A stretch of DNA of 33,000 nt from Candidatus Hydrogenedentota bacterium. Its GTDB lineage: Bacteria > Hydrogenedentota > Hydrogenedentia > Hydrogenedentales > SLHB01. Positions 18,001 through 27,801 of the stretch are shown one piece after another. The notes beneath the pieces are model-generated. The model made no database searches. It had not been told where the DNA came from and saw nothing but the letters and a program-made list of their open reading frames with translations. The position numbers were made by a program, and so were the translations under genes. The DNA is taken from the NCBI GenBank assembly GCA_020849535.1, contig JADLGB010000293.1:1-33000 (forward strand), given 5' to 3'. Numbering within the stretch: the first letter of the stretch is position 1; the number at the start of each line of letters is the position of its first letter.

Positions 18001-19644
18001 TTGATCCTTCATACCAGTCAGGATCCCACCGTCGTGGAGCGTGTCAATGCGATTCTGGCCGGAACGGACCAAAACGCGCAGGCCGTACTTTTGGCTTCCG
18101 TCGCGCGAAGTCCGGAAGCCATCGGGAACGAGACTATTGCCACCGCCGTGAGGGCCCTGGCGGATCAGACCATTACCGGCGATGTCGCCAATGCAGACCT
18201 GCTCCCGTTGGTGAGCACCCCGTTGCTGGACGACCGGCAGGCCATCGCGGTGTTGTCCACCGCGTGGACCGCGTTGCAGGATCAACCCGCGGCGGAGAAG
18301 ATTCGCGTTGTGGATGCTATCACTTCGCGCCCAGGCTTGGTGGGACCGCGTAATGTTCCCGCGGAGAACCCCGAAGAGATGGCCCTCACGCTGAGCCGCC
18401 GCGCGATCAAGCTCCTCGAATATGCCGCAACCAATCCCGACGTGGCCGTACGAGAGCGTCTCTTTGAAATCCTTCCGGAACTCGACGCGCTGCGACGCAG
18501 CAAGCGCGCGGCGTCCATCCTGTACGCGGGACTTTCCGACGAAAGCCCCGCGATTCGGGCCAAATCCCTGGCGCTCGCGCGGGAGAACGACCGGGTCTGG
18601 ACGGAAGAGGACGTCCATGAATATGTCTTGAAGCTGCTCATCGCGGCCGATCCGAAGACCCGCGAGGCGGCCCTGGCCGCTGTCGGGGATCGGAACCTTG
18701 TGGCTGTCGAACCCCGTTATGCGGCACGGGTGAAAGCCCTGGTCGACGGCGACACCACGTTACGCGACAAAGCGGCTGAAACCCTGCGGGCCGCCGGCTT
18801 CGACCCTGCCCGGATAACAGCGGATGCCACGATCACGGCAGTTCGTATGCCCGACGTGTTGTACTTTCGCGACCACGTCAACGATTACTTCTATCAGAAA
18901 GGGGAAGATCGTAACGCCTGCGCTGACTGCCACGCCACCCACACCATCCTCGGATTGGCGGAAGCCCCTAAGGATGGTCGCCCACTGACCGATGACCAGA
19001 TTCTCGGGAATTACCGGTCGCTGCTGAAAGTGGTGAACACCTCTGACCCGGAACAAAGTCTCGTGTTGCGAAAACCCCGGAGCCCATTCGGCACGGGTCA
19101 ATCGAGCGAGGAAAGCCCCACAGGCGTCACACACGTGGGAGGCACCCGCTGGGCGGATGGAACCGCCGGTGAAGCGTACCAGGCGATTCTTGCGTTCATT
19201 CGCACGGCGCGTGAGGAGCGGGAGGCGATGGCCCGGACTGCATCGGCGGACAGCTATTCCCCCGAGTATCCCCCCAATCTCGCCACCGACGACAACCCCG
19301 ATACGCTTTGGCATACCGAGTTCGTGGGCGCGATGCCGGGATATCCCCACGAACTGGTCATCGCGCTGGATGCACCCATACCGGTCGCCGGCATTACCTA
19401 TTTGCCGCGGCAGGACTCGCCAAGTGGCCGCGTGAAAGATTACGAAATCTATTTGAGTGTGGATGGCAATACGTGGGGTGACCCCGTGAAATCGGGAGCC
19501 TGGTCCAACGACGCGCAGGCGAAGACACACTTTGTCTCACCGCGGGCGGCCCGTTTTGTCAAACTGCGTGGTCTCAGCGAAGTCACGGGCCAGCCCTTCA
19601 TGAGTGCTGCGGAAATCGAGATCATTCAGGCTCCCCCGGGGTAA
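15028..19644 (+). CDS. Giant exported diheme HEAT/toroid/discoidin protein
   Basis: A 1538-residue exported protein with an unusual region order: signal peptide (about 1-26, ending AAFA); a PPC-like beta region starting EAEPNDTPEMAN (about 153-290); haem c site CTACH (337-341); an alpha/alpha-toroid-like stretch with QNENGGWDE and RQQPFGGWFQ (about 530-615); HEAT-like repeats (about 655-1280); a second haem c site CADCH (1298-1302); and an F5/8 type C (discoidin-like) C-terminus (about 1403-1538) containing LATDDNPDTLWHTEF. Two covalent haems imply periplasmic electron transfer or redox sensing; the discoidin and PPC parts suggest glycan or surface binding. AAGGAG at 15012-15017 supports the start. 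The 3' end overlaps recD2 by 19 nt tail to tail. No named family covers the whole protein. Confidence 0.85.
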   Translation: MSHACVLLRLFVAGVGVFCTVAAFAAEPDAPPAVIPLNGNIRIQLAPGGSTPLTIGHVSPGVTYAVNVGLLTAGLAEDETVNVAIQLPDGTGLSKTLHSGDPSYYIPLRMSNQAAPGPAQVLLDRPVSSALRSLGCDIAWTSLGGTEEQNRFEAEPNDTPEMANPLVVGTPVEGSADDVEYLDHQDEGKGGLDWFRIEVTDEEPRLVIFELDVPDRDVSVNMRVYTLDPANQGWPIPYLEGKDPMEIVHDRERERYSKSVTRVFTKGTYYLEVNANHPRYTIQTYAYPVPPYTDPKLAVEVGSRYIMDVGDAWFAQVPREGNIFRRAQNMHETAMRCTACHPAVFSTEANLVAHRNGYPIPSKANFRYVVERVYNSITPFYGPDGLWWQRFIAIPLQSQAKQGGILADFERQISGRETNILERFGPLIRSAWLNRTEMPADEQNGVVPLDSKFGFAWRDWRMLNECFRRTGEQSYAQAAADLEKVFTSQEAQARIETLQDRIHLLLGLGYMGREKYCERIASLTAELLALQNENGGWDEEGKQDGTSAEYTTGQMLYTFVETGLRMEQEPRLERAAQWLLSRQQPFGGWFQTDTHENFRTPMRETRYAVMALASLYPKGEALHGLGNLDGGPPAIASPGAPAAEVLNSLENVWDVPCEKLDALVVATLPLLDRPEPPVRAAAAALLGRVGENESVAPLMPLLRDPSKLVWREAAWAMRQLGNKGYGAEALKVALQSADPLARRSAVRVFAYQFQEMDTRLDIAETLFPLLSDPDLLTRLQAVRTLRQWWYRSDRPEFKASIVNAFIERMGVEGEVPLMRTNLAQNMYILLDENQSGGVSMQRNIRDLPKDMGERVLQGRVSVEQSILLEPVLTALASGNELQREALLESFDGSFFKGRYYARVPRDMIDVGNDREFSFMFLPDMTYLDATLGKLIDTESRAAQKRRGLQLASFFEMPGQSNSTSLQTTLLASMYAEDSALRETARDVVRRDLILHTSQDPTVVERVNAILAGTDQNAQAVLLASVARSPEAIGNETIATAVRALADQTITGDVANADLLPLVSTPLLDDRQAIAVLSTAWTALQDQPAAEKIRVVDAITSRPGLVGPRNVPAENPEEMALTLSRRAIKLLEYAATNPDVAVRERLFEILPELDALRRSKRAASILYAGLSDESPAIRAKSLALARENDRVWTEEDVHEYVLKLLIAADPKTREAALAAVGDRNLVAVEPRYAARVKALVDGDTTLRDKAAETLRAAGFDPARITADATITAVRMPDVLYFRDHVNDYFYQKGEDRNACADCHATHTILGLAEAPKDGRPLTDDQILGNYRSLLKVVNTSDPEQSLVLRKPRSPFGTGQSSEESPTGVTHVGGTRWADGTAGEAYQAILAFIRTAREEREAMARTASADSYSPEYPPNLATDDNPDTLWHTEFVGAMPGYPHELVIALDAPIPVAGITYLPRQDSPSGRVKDYEIYLSVDGNTWGDPVKSGAWSNDAQAKTHFVSPRAARFVKLRGLSEVTGQPFMSAAEIEIIQAPPG

Positions 19645-21806
19645 GAACCAGAGAAATTCCGCAAACGCTCCGCGAGTGCGGTGTGCCTGCGGGTCACGCG
19701 CACATTCTGCACGGCCATCCGCACGGCCTTGGGGTCGCCCACAATGACGACAAGCTGACGCGCGCGGGTGATGGCGGTGTACACCACATTCCGCTGCAAC
19801 ATGGGAAAGTGCTGCGTAAGCAGCGGCACCACGACCGCCGCATACTCGCTACCTTGCGCCTTGTGGACCGTGCTGGCGTATGCGAGGGTCAGCTCGTCCA
19901 ACTGCTCGTACTCATAGAGCACCTCGTGCTCTTCGTAGCGCACTTGAACCTCCTGCGCAGCTTCGTCGACCACGGACACGATCCCTACGTCGCCATTGAA
20001 CGCTTCCAGTTCGTAGTTGTTCCGGATCTGCATGACCTTGTCGTACAGGCCGAAGGTCCTGCCCGCGATGAGCGGTGAGTTCCCATTGAGCGCGGCCCGC
20101 AGCGTTTCGTTCAATCGTGCCACGCCCGCGTCGCCCCGGTGCATGGGGGCGAGCACCTGGATGTCGCGCAACGAGTCGAGGCCGAACTTGCCGGGGATGC
20201 GCCGGGTCACCAGTTCCAGTATCGTGTCCGCAGCTTTCTGCGGATCCGTGCGCTCGACGAAGAAAAAGTCGCGCTCATTGAAAAGAGGCTGCTGGCCTTC
20301 GTTGATGCGGTGTGCGTTGGAAATGATCCCGCTCTCCGCAGCCTGGCGAAACACGGTCTTGAGCCACACCACTGGAATCAACTGGCTCGCAATGATATCC
20401 ATCAGCACGTTGCCCGGCCCCACGGACGGCAATTGGTCGACATCGCCAACGAGAATAAGCCGCGCCTGTGGCGGCAGGGCTTTCAGTAAGTGGTGCATGA
20501 GCACGATGTCCACCATGGAGGACTCATCGATCACGACGAGGTCCGTGGCCAAGGGGTTCCCGTCGTGGCGCGTGAACCCGCCGAACTTGGGGCTCCATTC
20601 CAATAATCGATGAATGGTCAGCGCATCACGTCCGGTCGCAGCCGTCATGCGTTTTGCCGCGCGCCCCGTCGGCGCGGCCAGGCGAATGTCCAGACCCTTG
20701 CGCGCGAAGATGGAGATCAGCCCATTGAGCAGGGTGGTCTTGCCTGTGCCGGGTCCCCCGGTGATCACCAGAACCTTCGCGCGCGCGGCGAGGCGAATCG
20801 CCTCGCGCTGCTCTTCGGAAAGCTGAAGCTTGTTTGTCTTTTCGACCCACGCGATGGCTTTCTCCGTATCGATCTGCACGCGCTCGCCCGGCACCGATAG
20901 CAGGCGTTTGAGCAGGCGCGTGCAACCCGTCTCCGCCGCGTGCAGCGCGGGCAGAAACACGCGCTCGCCTTCGCGCGCCGCGCGGCCCGAGCCAACCATG
21001 TCCGCGAGAGCGGCATCCAACGGAGCACCTTCAGTCGCCAGGAGTTCTTTCGCATGCGTGGTGAGTTCCTCGACAGGGAGAAACACATCCCCTTCGCCGG
21101 AAGCCTTGCGCAGCGTATGCAGCAGCCCAGCGGCCGCGCGCTTGGGTGAGTCGGCTTCGATGCCAAGCTGCGCCGCAATCTCGTCCGCTGTTTTGAAGGC
21201 GACCCCCGGGATGTCCTCCGCGAGGCGGTAGGGGTTGTCGCGCAGCATCGCCACCGCCTTATCGCCGTAGTGCTTGTAAATACGCACCGCCATGTAGGGC
21301 GCGATGCCGTGCCCTTGCAGGAAGAGCATGATGGACTGGACCGCGTGCTGCGCGAGCCACGCCTCGCGGATCTGGGCAGCGCGCTTCTTGCCAATGCCTT
21401 CCACGTCGCGCAGGCGCCCCGGCTCTTCATCGATGACGCGCAACGTCTCCACGCCGAATGCCTTCACCAACCGTTTGGCATAGACCGGCCCGATCCCTTC
21501 AATGAGCCCCGATCCGAGGTATTTTTCGATCGCCGCGGCGGTGGACGGCAAGACGATTTGGTACCGTTCCACGCGTAACTGACGGCCGAACTTCTTGTCA
21601 TCGATCCAGCGGCCCCACAGGCGCACCGTCTCGCCCGGCGAAACGGCCAATCCCGTGCCCACGAACGTCGCGATACCCTGCCGGTCCTTGCGGTTCAACC
21701 GGCCCACGAGGAACCCCGAGTCCTTCCCCTCGAACACGATCCGCTGAACCGTGCCCTCAAGGCACTCGGGCGCCTGCGATGGATCAGGGGACTGGCTGTC
21801 CCCCAT
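19626..21806 (-). CDS. recD2: RecD2-type ATP-dependent DNA helicase
   Basis: A 726-residue SF1B 5'-3' helicase of the RecD2 type, used in DNA repair in bacteria independent of RecBC. It has an N-terminal OB-like region, helix-hairpin-helix stretches (GLIEGIGPVYAKRL, RDVEGIGKKRA), Walker A GGPGTGKTT near 349, Walker B VVIDESSMVD, GDVDQLPSVGPG, and the C-terminal TVHKAQGSEY and YTAITRAR motifs. Length matches D. radiodurans RecD2 (about 715). The ATG at 21806 (MGDSQSP) was chosen because the extension to 21992 is unlike the family and approaches the SDR gene's end. No recB or recC is nearby. Confidence 0.92.
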   Translation of the reverse strand: MGDSQSPDPSQAPECLEGTVQRIVFEGKDSGFLVGRLNRKDRQGIATFVGTGLAVSPGETVRLWGRWIDDKKFGRQLRVERYQIVLPSTAAAIEKYLGSGLIEGIGPVYAKRLVKAFGVETLRVIDEEPGRLRDVEGIGKKRAAQIREAWLAQHAVQSIMLFLQGHGIAPYMAVRIYKHYGDKAVAMLRDNPYRLAEDIPGVAFKTADEIAAQLGIEADSPKRAAAGLLHTLRKASGEGDVFLPVEELTTHAKELLATEGAPLDAALADMVGSGRAAREGERVFLPALHAAETGCTRLLKRLLSVPGERVQIDTEKAIAWVEKTNKLQLSEEQREAIRLAARAKVLVITGGPGTGKTTLLNGLISIFARKGLDIRLAAPTGRAAKRMTAATGRDALTIHRLLEWSPKFGGFTRHDGNPLATDLVVIDESSMVDIVLMHHLLKALPPQARLILVGDVDQLPSVGPGNVLMDIIASQLIPVVWLKTVFRQAAESGIISNAHRINEGQQPLFNERDFFFVERTDPQKAADTILELVTRRIPGKFGLDSLRDIQVLAPMHRGDAGVARLNETLRAALNGNSPLIAGRTFGLYDKVMQIRNNYELEAFNGDVGIVSVVDEAAQEVQVRYEEHEVLYEYEQLDELTLAYASTVHKAQGSEYAAVVVPLLTQHFPMLQRNVVYTAITRARQLVVIVGDPKAVRMAVQNVRVTRRHTALAERLRNFSGSYPGGA

Positions 21807-21904
21807 GGTGGTCTGCGTTCCTGGATGCGGAGTCTCGTTCACCTGATGACCACTCCGCGCCGGTCGAATTGCATCGCGATCGCTGTCAGGTGTTTCGCCA
21901 ACGC

Positions 21905-22630
21905 CTAGCCTCCGATCGGCGTGCTGTCGTAACGCCGTATCACCAGTTCGTCGGTCGTGGCACGCGGACTGAGCGTCGCCAGATACAGGCACGCGTGCGC
22001 GATATCCTCAGGGGTCATCCAGTCGGACTTATCGCGCTCGGGCATGGCTTCGCGCGTGAGTTTCGTGTCCACACCGCCCGGACAGATCGCATGGACGCCG
22101 ATTCCATAGGGACGAAGTTCCATCGCCAGGACCTTGGTCAGCCCGTTCAATCCGTGTTTCGACGCGCAGTACGCGCTCTGATGCGGCAGCGGCTTTAGTC
22201 CTGCGACGCTCGATATGTTGATGATGCGCCCGGATCGCCGGGCCATCATTCCCGGCAGCACCGCCTGGATGCAGTGAAACGGACCCGTGAGGTTCACGTC
22301 CAGCGTTTGCTGCCACTCCTCGGCGGTGAGTTCATGAAACGGCCGGAACTGTGCGTACCCCGCATTGTTGATGAGGATATCGATGACACCGAAGCACGCG
22401 ATAGTCTCACGCACCATGGCCTGTATCGCGGCCGGATTCGCAATATCGCAAGGCAACGCAAGTGCGCGGCGGCCCATATCACGCACCACATCGGCCACGG
22501 CCCGCACTTCGGACTCGGTCCTCGCCGCGACCGCCACGTCGCATCCCTGTTGTGCGAAGGACAAGGCGATTCCTTGGCCAATCCCCCGTCCTCCCCCCGT
22601 GATGAGGGCGCGCTTACCCGTCAAAAGCAT
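21905..22630 (-). CDS. Short-chain dehydrogenase/reductase (SDR)
   Basis: A 241-residue classical SDR. The NAD(P)-binding TGGGRGIG is near residues 11-18, NNAG near 89, and the catalytic Ser with YCASK (Tyr and Lys of the triad) near 140-160. It resembles FabG-like 3-oxoacyl reductases and sugar or alcohol dehydrogenases; the substrate is unknown. GGGAGG about 6 nt before the ATG at 22630 supports the start. Its stop lies about 100 nt before the recD2 start, on the same strand. Confidence 0.9.
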   Translation of the reverse strand: MLLTGKRALITGGGRGIGQGIALSFAQQGCDVAVAARTESEVRAVADVVRDMGRRALALPCDIANPAAIQAMVRETIACFGVIDILINNAGYAQFRPFHELTAEEWQQTLDVNLTGPFHCIQAVLPGMMARRSGRIINISSVAGLKPLPHQSAYCASKHGLNGLTKVLAMELRPYGIGVHAICPGGVDTKLTREAMPERDKSDWMTPEDIAHACLYLATLSPRATTDELVIRRYDSTPIGG

Positions 22631-22654
22631 AGACGCCTCCCATGTATCATGAGA

Positions 22655-22681
22655 GGCATCTTAGCATAGAGTCTATATGCC
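22655..22681 (-). promoter_or_regulatory. Nested palindrome upstream of the SDR gene
   Basis: ATAGA-G-TCTAT (22666-22676) lies inside GGCAT (22655-22659) and ATGCC (22677-22681), 25-50 nt upstream of the SDR start. On the minus strand TATGCT (22668 to 22663) could be a -10 box overlapping it, as expected for an operator. Evidence is pattern only. Confidence 0.25.
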
Positions 22682-22712
22682 GGACCTATCTTGAGGCCCG
22701 CCCTGCAATCGG

Positions 22713-23069
22713 CTACTTGATGAGCCGCAATGCGACGGGATAGCGGTAAGCGGTGCCATTCTTGGCCGCAATGCTTCCAAGGATCATGAAGACCAGATTG
22801 AACACAAAGAGCAGTATACCCAACCCGCCAATTAGGGGGACTATCCAGGCGAGGACCATGATGACCACCCCGGCAATCGCCATCGTGATCTGGAAATTGA
22901 CGGCCTCCTTGCCCTGATCGTCCACAAAGGGAAACTCGCTCTTCTTCATCAGCCACACGACAAGCGGCCCGAGCACATTCGCACCCGGAATGCAGAGAAA
23001 CATAGTCAACGCGCTCAGATGACACGCCATCCCCCACGTCCGCGCCTGGTCGTTCGTTTCCTGACTCAT
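22713..23069 (-). CDS. DUF4870 small membrane protein (copy 2)
   Basis: A 118-residue DUF4870 protein with about three hydrophobic segments. It shares GPLVVWLMKK, then FVDDQGKEAVNFQ, and the YRYP ending with the plus-strand copy at 2773-3126. Function is unknown. AAGGGC shortly before the ATG at 23069 may be the ribosome site. It precedes the SDR gene on the same strand, 82 nt away. Confidence 0.85.
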   Translation of the reverse strand: MSQETNDQARTWGMACHLSALTMFLCIPGANVLGPLVVWLMKKSEFPFVDDQGKEAVNFQITMAIAGVVIMVLAWIVPLIGGLGILLFVFNLVFMILGSIAAKNGTAYRYPVALRLIK

Positions 23070-23289
23070 AGCCTTGCCCTTTCCGCAGAACCCTGCAACT
23101 CCCCGCCTTCACCGGAAAACGAGGTCACCCTTCCCAAGACTCTGCACGGAATTCACCCGGTCTGTCAATCTGGAAGTGTCTGCCAATAGCCGAGCACCCG
23201 CACAACCACGCGTTTCGTCCTCGCGGACAACGTATGTACAACCTGACGCGCATGGCGTTACGCCAGGGGTGCCCGGCCGGCGAAGCGGA

Positions 23290-23778
23290 TCACCGGCGCT
23301 GCAGGCCGGCGATGCAGGCCTGGATGGCGAGAATCTCATTCTCCGCCCCCAGGCACTGGTAGAACTCGACGCAGCCCCTGCACACGTGCGGCGATTCGAG
23401 GGTCAGCGCGTAATCCTGCTTGTAGGGTTGTGGAGCGAAGAGGCAGCGCGAGGGGGTCCAGTGCCCCAGGTCCTCCTCGACCAAAAGGGGATTCAGGATG
23501 AGCACGCGCCATTGGGCTTGCCCCAGCAGCGTGCACAGTGCGATATACGTATCGCGATCCACTTGGGCATACGCGCAGATGCCTTCACATTGATAAAGGG
23601 AAACGCGAATCCCCTGGAGACGGTCCACGGCAAACAGGAAGGGCTCCGTGTCCTCGGTAAACGCAACCCGGCACGCGGCCTGATGCGTGTCGGGCACAAA
23701 CGCTGCGCGGAGCAGATTCGTTTGCTCCAGGAAGGGGCCCACATCGGATGGCAATTCACTCGAATCACTGCTGAACAT
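23290..23778 (-). CDS. Cysteine-rich protein of unknown function
   Basis: A 162-residue protein I do not recognise. It has nine cysteines (36, 64, 68, 82, 112, 133, 136, 142, 155); the cluster CRGCVEFYQC (133-142) plus Cys64/Cys68 could bind zinc or an iron-sulfur cluster, but no known motif is complete. There is no signal peptide or membrane segment. The ATG at 23778 was chosen because GAGG lies 9 nt upstream; a GTG at 23793 is the alternative. It stands between the DUF4870 gene and a 338-nt spacer. Confidence 0.55.
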   Translation of the reverse strand: MFSSDSSELPSDVGPFLEQTNLLRAAFVPDTHQAACRVAFTEDTEPFLFAVDRLQGIRVSLYQCEGICAYAQVDRDTYIALCTLLGQAQWRVLILNPLLVEEDLGHWTPSRCLFAPQPYKQDYALTLESPHVCRGCVEFYQCLGAENEILAIQACIAGLQRR

Positions 23779-24116
23779 CGTTGAGATCCTCACGTCTTTG
23801 CCCGGCTCCTCTGCCGGTTGGTCCCCAATCCCCGGCGATGGCCTTCATCGGAAACGTGAAGAGCGATTTGTTCGGTAGCTCCCCTCCTTCTCCCGCACGG
23901 GAGAAATCCCTATTTCGGTGTTCGGTCCGCATTTTGGGTCCGAACACGGCTCCCGGCTCTTGGGCACCGTCCATGGCAGGCACAAGGTGTCACAGCCGGA
24001 TCGTCAGTATAGCAGGAAAAGGCGAATCTTGCAGGAGGGATTGCGATTCGCGAGGAGCTTGGGTGCGCGCAGGCACGCCAAACACAGTGCCATGAACCGG
24101 TTGCGCGTTCACCGGG
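23779..24116. other. Non-coding spacer of 338 nt
   Basis: No convincing gene is seen. It holds two small hairpins: CTCCCG/CGGGAG (23890-23903, 2-nt centre) and GTTCGG...CCGAAC (about 23919-23944). Either could end the transcript of the sigma54 activator gene, which stops at 24117 on the minus strand. Short open frames here are low in family character. Confidence 0.4.
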
Positions 24117-26015
24117 TCAGAGGGAGATGCCGTATTCCGCGATCTTCGTGTAGAGGGTGCTACGGCCAATATCCAGGATCTTGGCCGCCTCCCGGATATT
24201 GCCATCACACTGCATCAGGATTCTCTCAATGTGGCGCTTCTCGACTTCGCTCAGGGTGCGCAGTGTCTCTTCTTCATCGCCCGCGCCGCCTGAACTCTCA
24301 CGGAGATCGCACTCATCGATGTGCTCGCCCTTGGCAAGGGTCACGGCACGTTCGATGGAATTCCGGAGCTGGCGCACGTTGCCCGGCCACTTGCGCGATT
24401 TCAAGAAATGCATGGCCGCGTCCGTGAACCCGGTTACGGGGCGTTTCGCACGATTCAGGCTGATCAAGAGGAAATGCGCCGCCAAAATGGGAATGTCTGA
24501 CGGGCGCTCCCGAAGCGGAGGCATGACGATCTCGATCCCATTCAGGCGATGATAGAGATCCTCACGGAAGGTGCCGCTGCGCACTTCGCGGGTCAGCACC
24601 TTGTTGCTGGCCGCCACAACCCGGATGTTCACCCGAGACTCACTCGTGGCCCCCACCCGGGTGAACGTACCGCTTTCGATAGCCCGCAGCAACTTCGCCT
24701 GGTTTTCGAGACTCAAATCTCCGATCTCGTCCAGAAACAACGTCCCCCCATCCGCCTGTTCGATGCGGCCAATCTTCTTTTCGATTGCTCCGGTGAAGGC
24801 GCCTTTCTCGTGACCGAACAGCTCACTCTCCAGCAGGCGATCCGGGATCGCGGCGCAGTTGACCGTCACGAGCGGACCCTTGGCGCGCGCGGAATGATCG
24901 TGCACCATCTGCGCGGCCAGCTCTTTGCCTGTTCCGGTTTCCCCCTGGATCAAAATGCCCAGGTTTGATGGCGCCGCCTTTGCAATGAGACTGCGTACTT
25001 GGCGGATCGCGCGGCTGTTTCCAACCAAGGTGGACGACGATCGCGTGAGCGCGCGAAGCCGCTCGTTGTCACGCCGGAGCATCTCCGCCTGCTCGACCGC
25101 ATGGAAGTACGGGGCAACCGTGTTCGCCACCGACATGAGAAACCGCAGATCGCCTTCTCCGTATGCGTGCTCCATCGCATCGCAGCGAATGATCAAGACA
25201 CCGAACTTCTGCTCCCCCAGCGTGATCGGTGCGACAAGCATGGTGGCGAGACGGCGCTCATCGAGTTCCCTCCGCAGGATGGGAACGACCAGACCTTCAT
25301 GCTTCTGCAGCGATTTCTGCGCCTTGCGCGCAATTTCGGGAGTCGGAGGAACCGTCTCGCCCGCGGCACAACTTTGGCGCGTGTAGAAACGTAGTTCATC
25401 GCCGGCGCCGCGCGTGATCGCAATCCACGCGGCCGTTGGGCGGAACCTTTCCCGAACATCGTCAAAGACTGTCAGCATCAGCTCGCGGACACTTTGCACG
25501 CGGCTGCAATCACGCCCGAGCGCATACAGCGCGGCAAGGTCCTGAACCGAATTGGGATAAGCCAACGCGAACAGTTCGGCGGTGTTGTCTCCCAATTGAG
25601 CGGACTCGTCCGCAGACAAGCGCACCGTGGAAAGCTCACCGCCGTTGCGCTTTACCTGCACCCCACTTCGCGGAGTCGCCGTCACCAGAAACACCATCCG
25701 GCCCACGGCCAGCTCATCGCCTGCCTGCAGCAGACTTTCCGTCACCGCCTTACCATTGACCAGGGTCGCGTTGCTGCTCCCCAAATCGCGCACCGTCAAG
25801 CCTTCGCTGGTCTCGACCACTTCGCAGTGCCGACGCGAGACGAGCGAATCGTCAATTAAGATATGGCAATCGTCACCGCGCCCCAGAATGACCGTACTCG
25901 CACCTATTGGCCAACTGGTTCCCTTGATCGAACCCGTCTGTGCGTTCAAGTAAAACAAATCGCAGTCCTTTGCTCGATGTCGTGGGCTGCCCTCGGAGTT
26001 CCGGTGCACTCCCAT
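24117..26015 (-). CDS. FHA-GAF sigma54-dependent transcriptional activator
   Basis: A 632-residue enhancer-binding protein. Order: an FHA domain (about 40-110; LGRGDDC, SRRH, LGSSNATLVNG) that reads phosphothreonine; a GAF-like sensor (about 150-295); a sigma54 AAA+ ATPase with Walker A GETGTGKE near 355, the sigma54-contacting GAFTGA near 404 and FLDEIGDLS near 422; and a Fis-type helix-turn-helix at the C-terminus (about 590-632). There is no receiver domain, so it is probably controlled by Ser/Thr phosphorylation and a small ligand rather than a histidine kinase. The ATG at 26015 starts the family-like region; the extension to 26264 runs into the repeat at 26114. Confidence 0.88.
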   Translation of the reverse strand: MGVHRNSEGSPRHRAKDCDLFYLNAQTGSIKGTSWPIGASTVILGRGDDCHILIDDSLVSRRHCEVVETSEGLTVRDLGSSNATLVNGKAVTESLLQAGDELAVGRMVFLVTATPRSGVQVKRNGGELSTVRLSADESAQLGDNTAELFALAYPNSVQDLAALYALGRDCSRVQSVRELMLTVFDDVRERFRPTAAWIAITRGAGDELRFYTRQSCAAGETVPPTPEIARKAQKSLQKHEGLVVPILRRELDERRLATMLVAPITLGEQKFGVLIIRCDAMEHAYGEGDLRFLMSVANTVAPYFHAVEQAEMLRRDNERLRALTRSSSTLVGNSRAIRQVRSLIAKAAPSNLGILIQGETGTGKELAAQMVHDHSARAKGPLVTVNCAAIPDRLLESELFGHEKGAFTGAIEKKIGRIEQADGGTLFLDEIGDLSLENQAKLLRAIESGTFTRVGATSESRVNIRVVAASNKVLTREVRSGTFREDLYHRLNGIEIVMPPLRERPSDIPILAAHFLLISLNRAKRPVTGFTDAAMHFLKSRKWPGNVRQLRNSIERAVTLAKGEHIDECDLRESSGGAGDEEETLRTLSEVEKRHIERILMQCDGNIREAAKILDIGRSTLYTKIAEYGISL

Positions 26016-26444
26016 GAGCACACCCGTGGCCCTTACCGCAGTCCTATGATACCTTAGAGAAGCCCAACCGCAAACCCCGGAGCGCCGCACGAAGCCCAGA
26101 GCGAGCGCGTATCGTAGGGCGGGATTTGTTCCCGCCCTCTTGCTCTCCCCAATCGCAATTGGAGCGAGACTAATCCGGAACTTGAATAGGCCTGATGCGG
26201 TACCGGGAGTGCAGGCAACCCTGCCGGCTCTTGAGCGATCCGGCAGCGATCTCAGCACCGTCAAGAAGGCGGGAACAAATCCCGCCCTACTTAAGACTGG
26301 CTACCTTTTTCGGTCCTCCTGGCCGAGGCCCAATGCGTGTCACGCGCGATTGCTCTGGGCCAGTACCCTCAAGGTGCATCCCCGTGCTACGATGGCGGCA
26401 TGTTTCTGGGCAGGGGCGGCAACCAACCACAGAGGATATCCCCC
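26016..26444. other. Divergent intergenic region with repeat pair
   Basis: This 429-nt stretch separates the sigma54 activator (minus) from a Gfo/Idh gene (plus). It holds the hairpin repeat pair at 26114-26290 and no convincing gene; open frames across it are extensions of the neighbours. TACGAT at 26388-26393 is a weak -10 candidate for the plus-strand gene. Confidence 0.5.
26114..26290. repeat. REP/BIME-like inverted pair of hairpin repeats
   Basis: A 29-nt unit at 26114-26142 recurs in inverted orientation at 26262-26290 with one mismatch, 23 nt of it perfect. Each unit is itself a hairpin: GGCGGGA, loop TTTGT (or ACAAA), TCCCGCC. About 120 nt separate them, including a smaller GCCGG/CCGGC pair. 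Paired inverted hairpins of this kind are typical of REP/BIME elements or tiny non-autonomous mobile elements. Confidence 0.8.
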
Positions 26445-27719
<1,275 letters not shown>

Positions 27720-27801
27720 CCTTTGCGGTGTTTTTGAGTGCTGCTAAGACCAGCGGCAAGAGGCGACTTGTGCCAAATGTCGCGGGCAGGAGGATCCTCT
27801 C

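Noticed and set aside
23779..24116. Possible small genes in the spacer before the sigma54 gene
   Set aside because: Several overlapping short frames on both strands with no ribosome site, motif or consistent composition.
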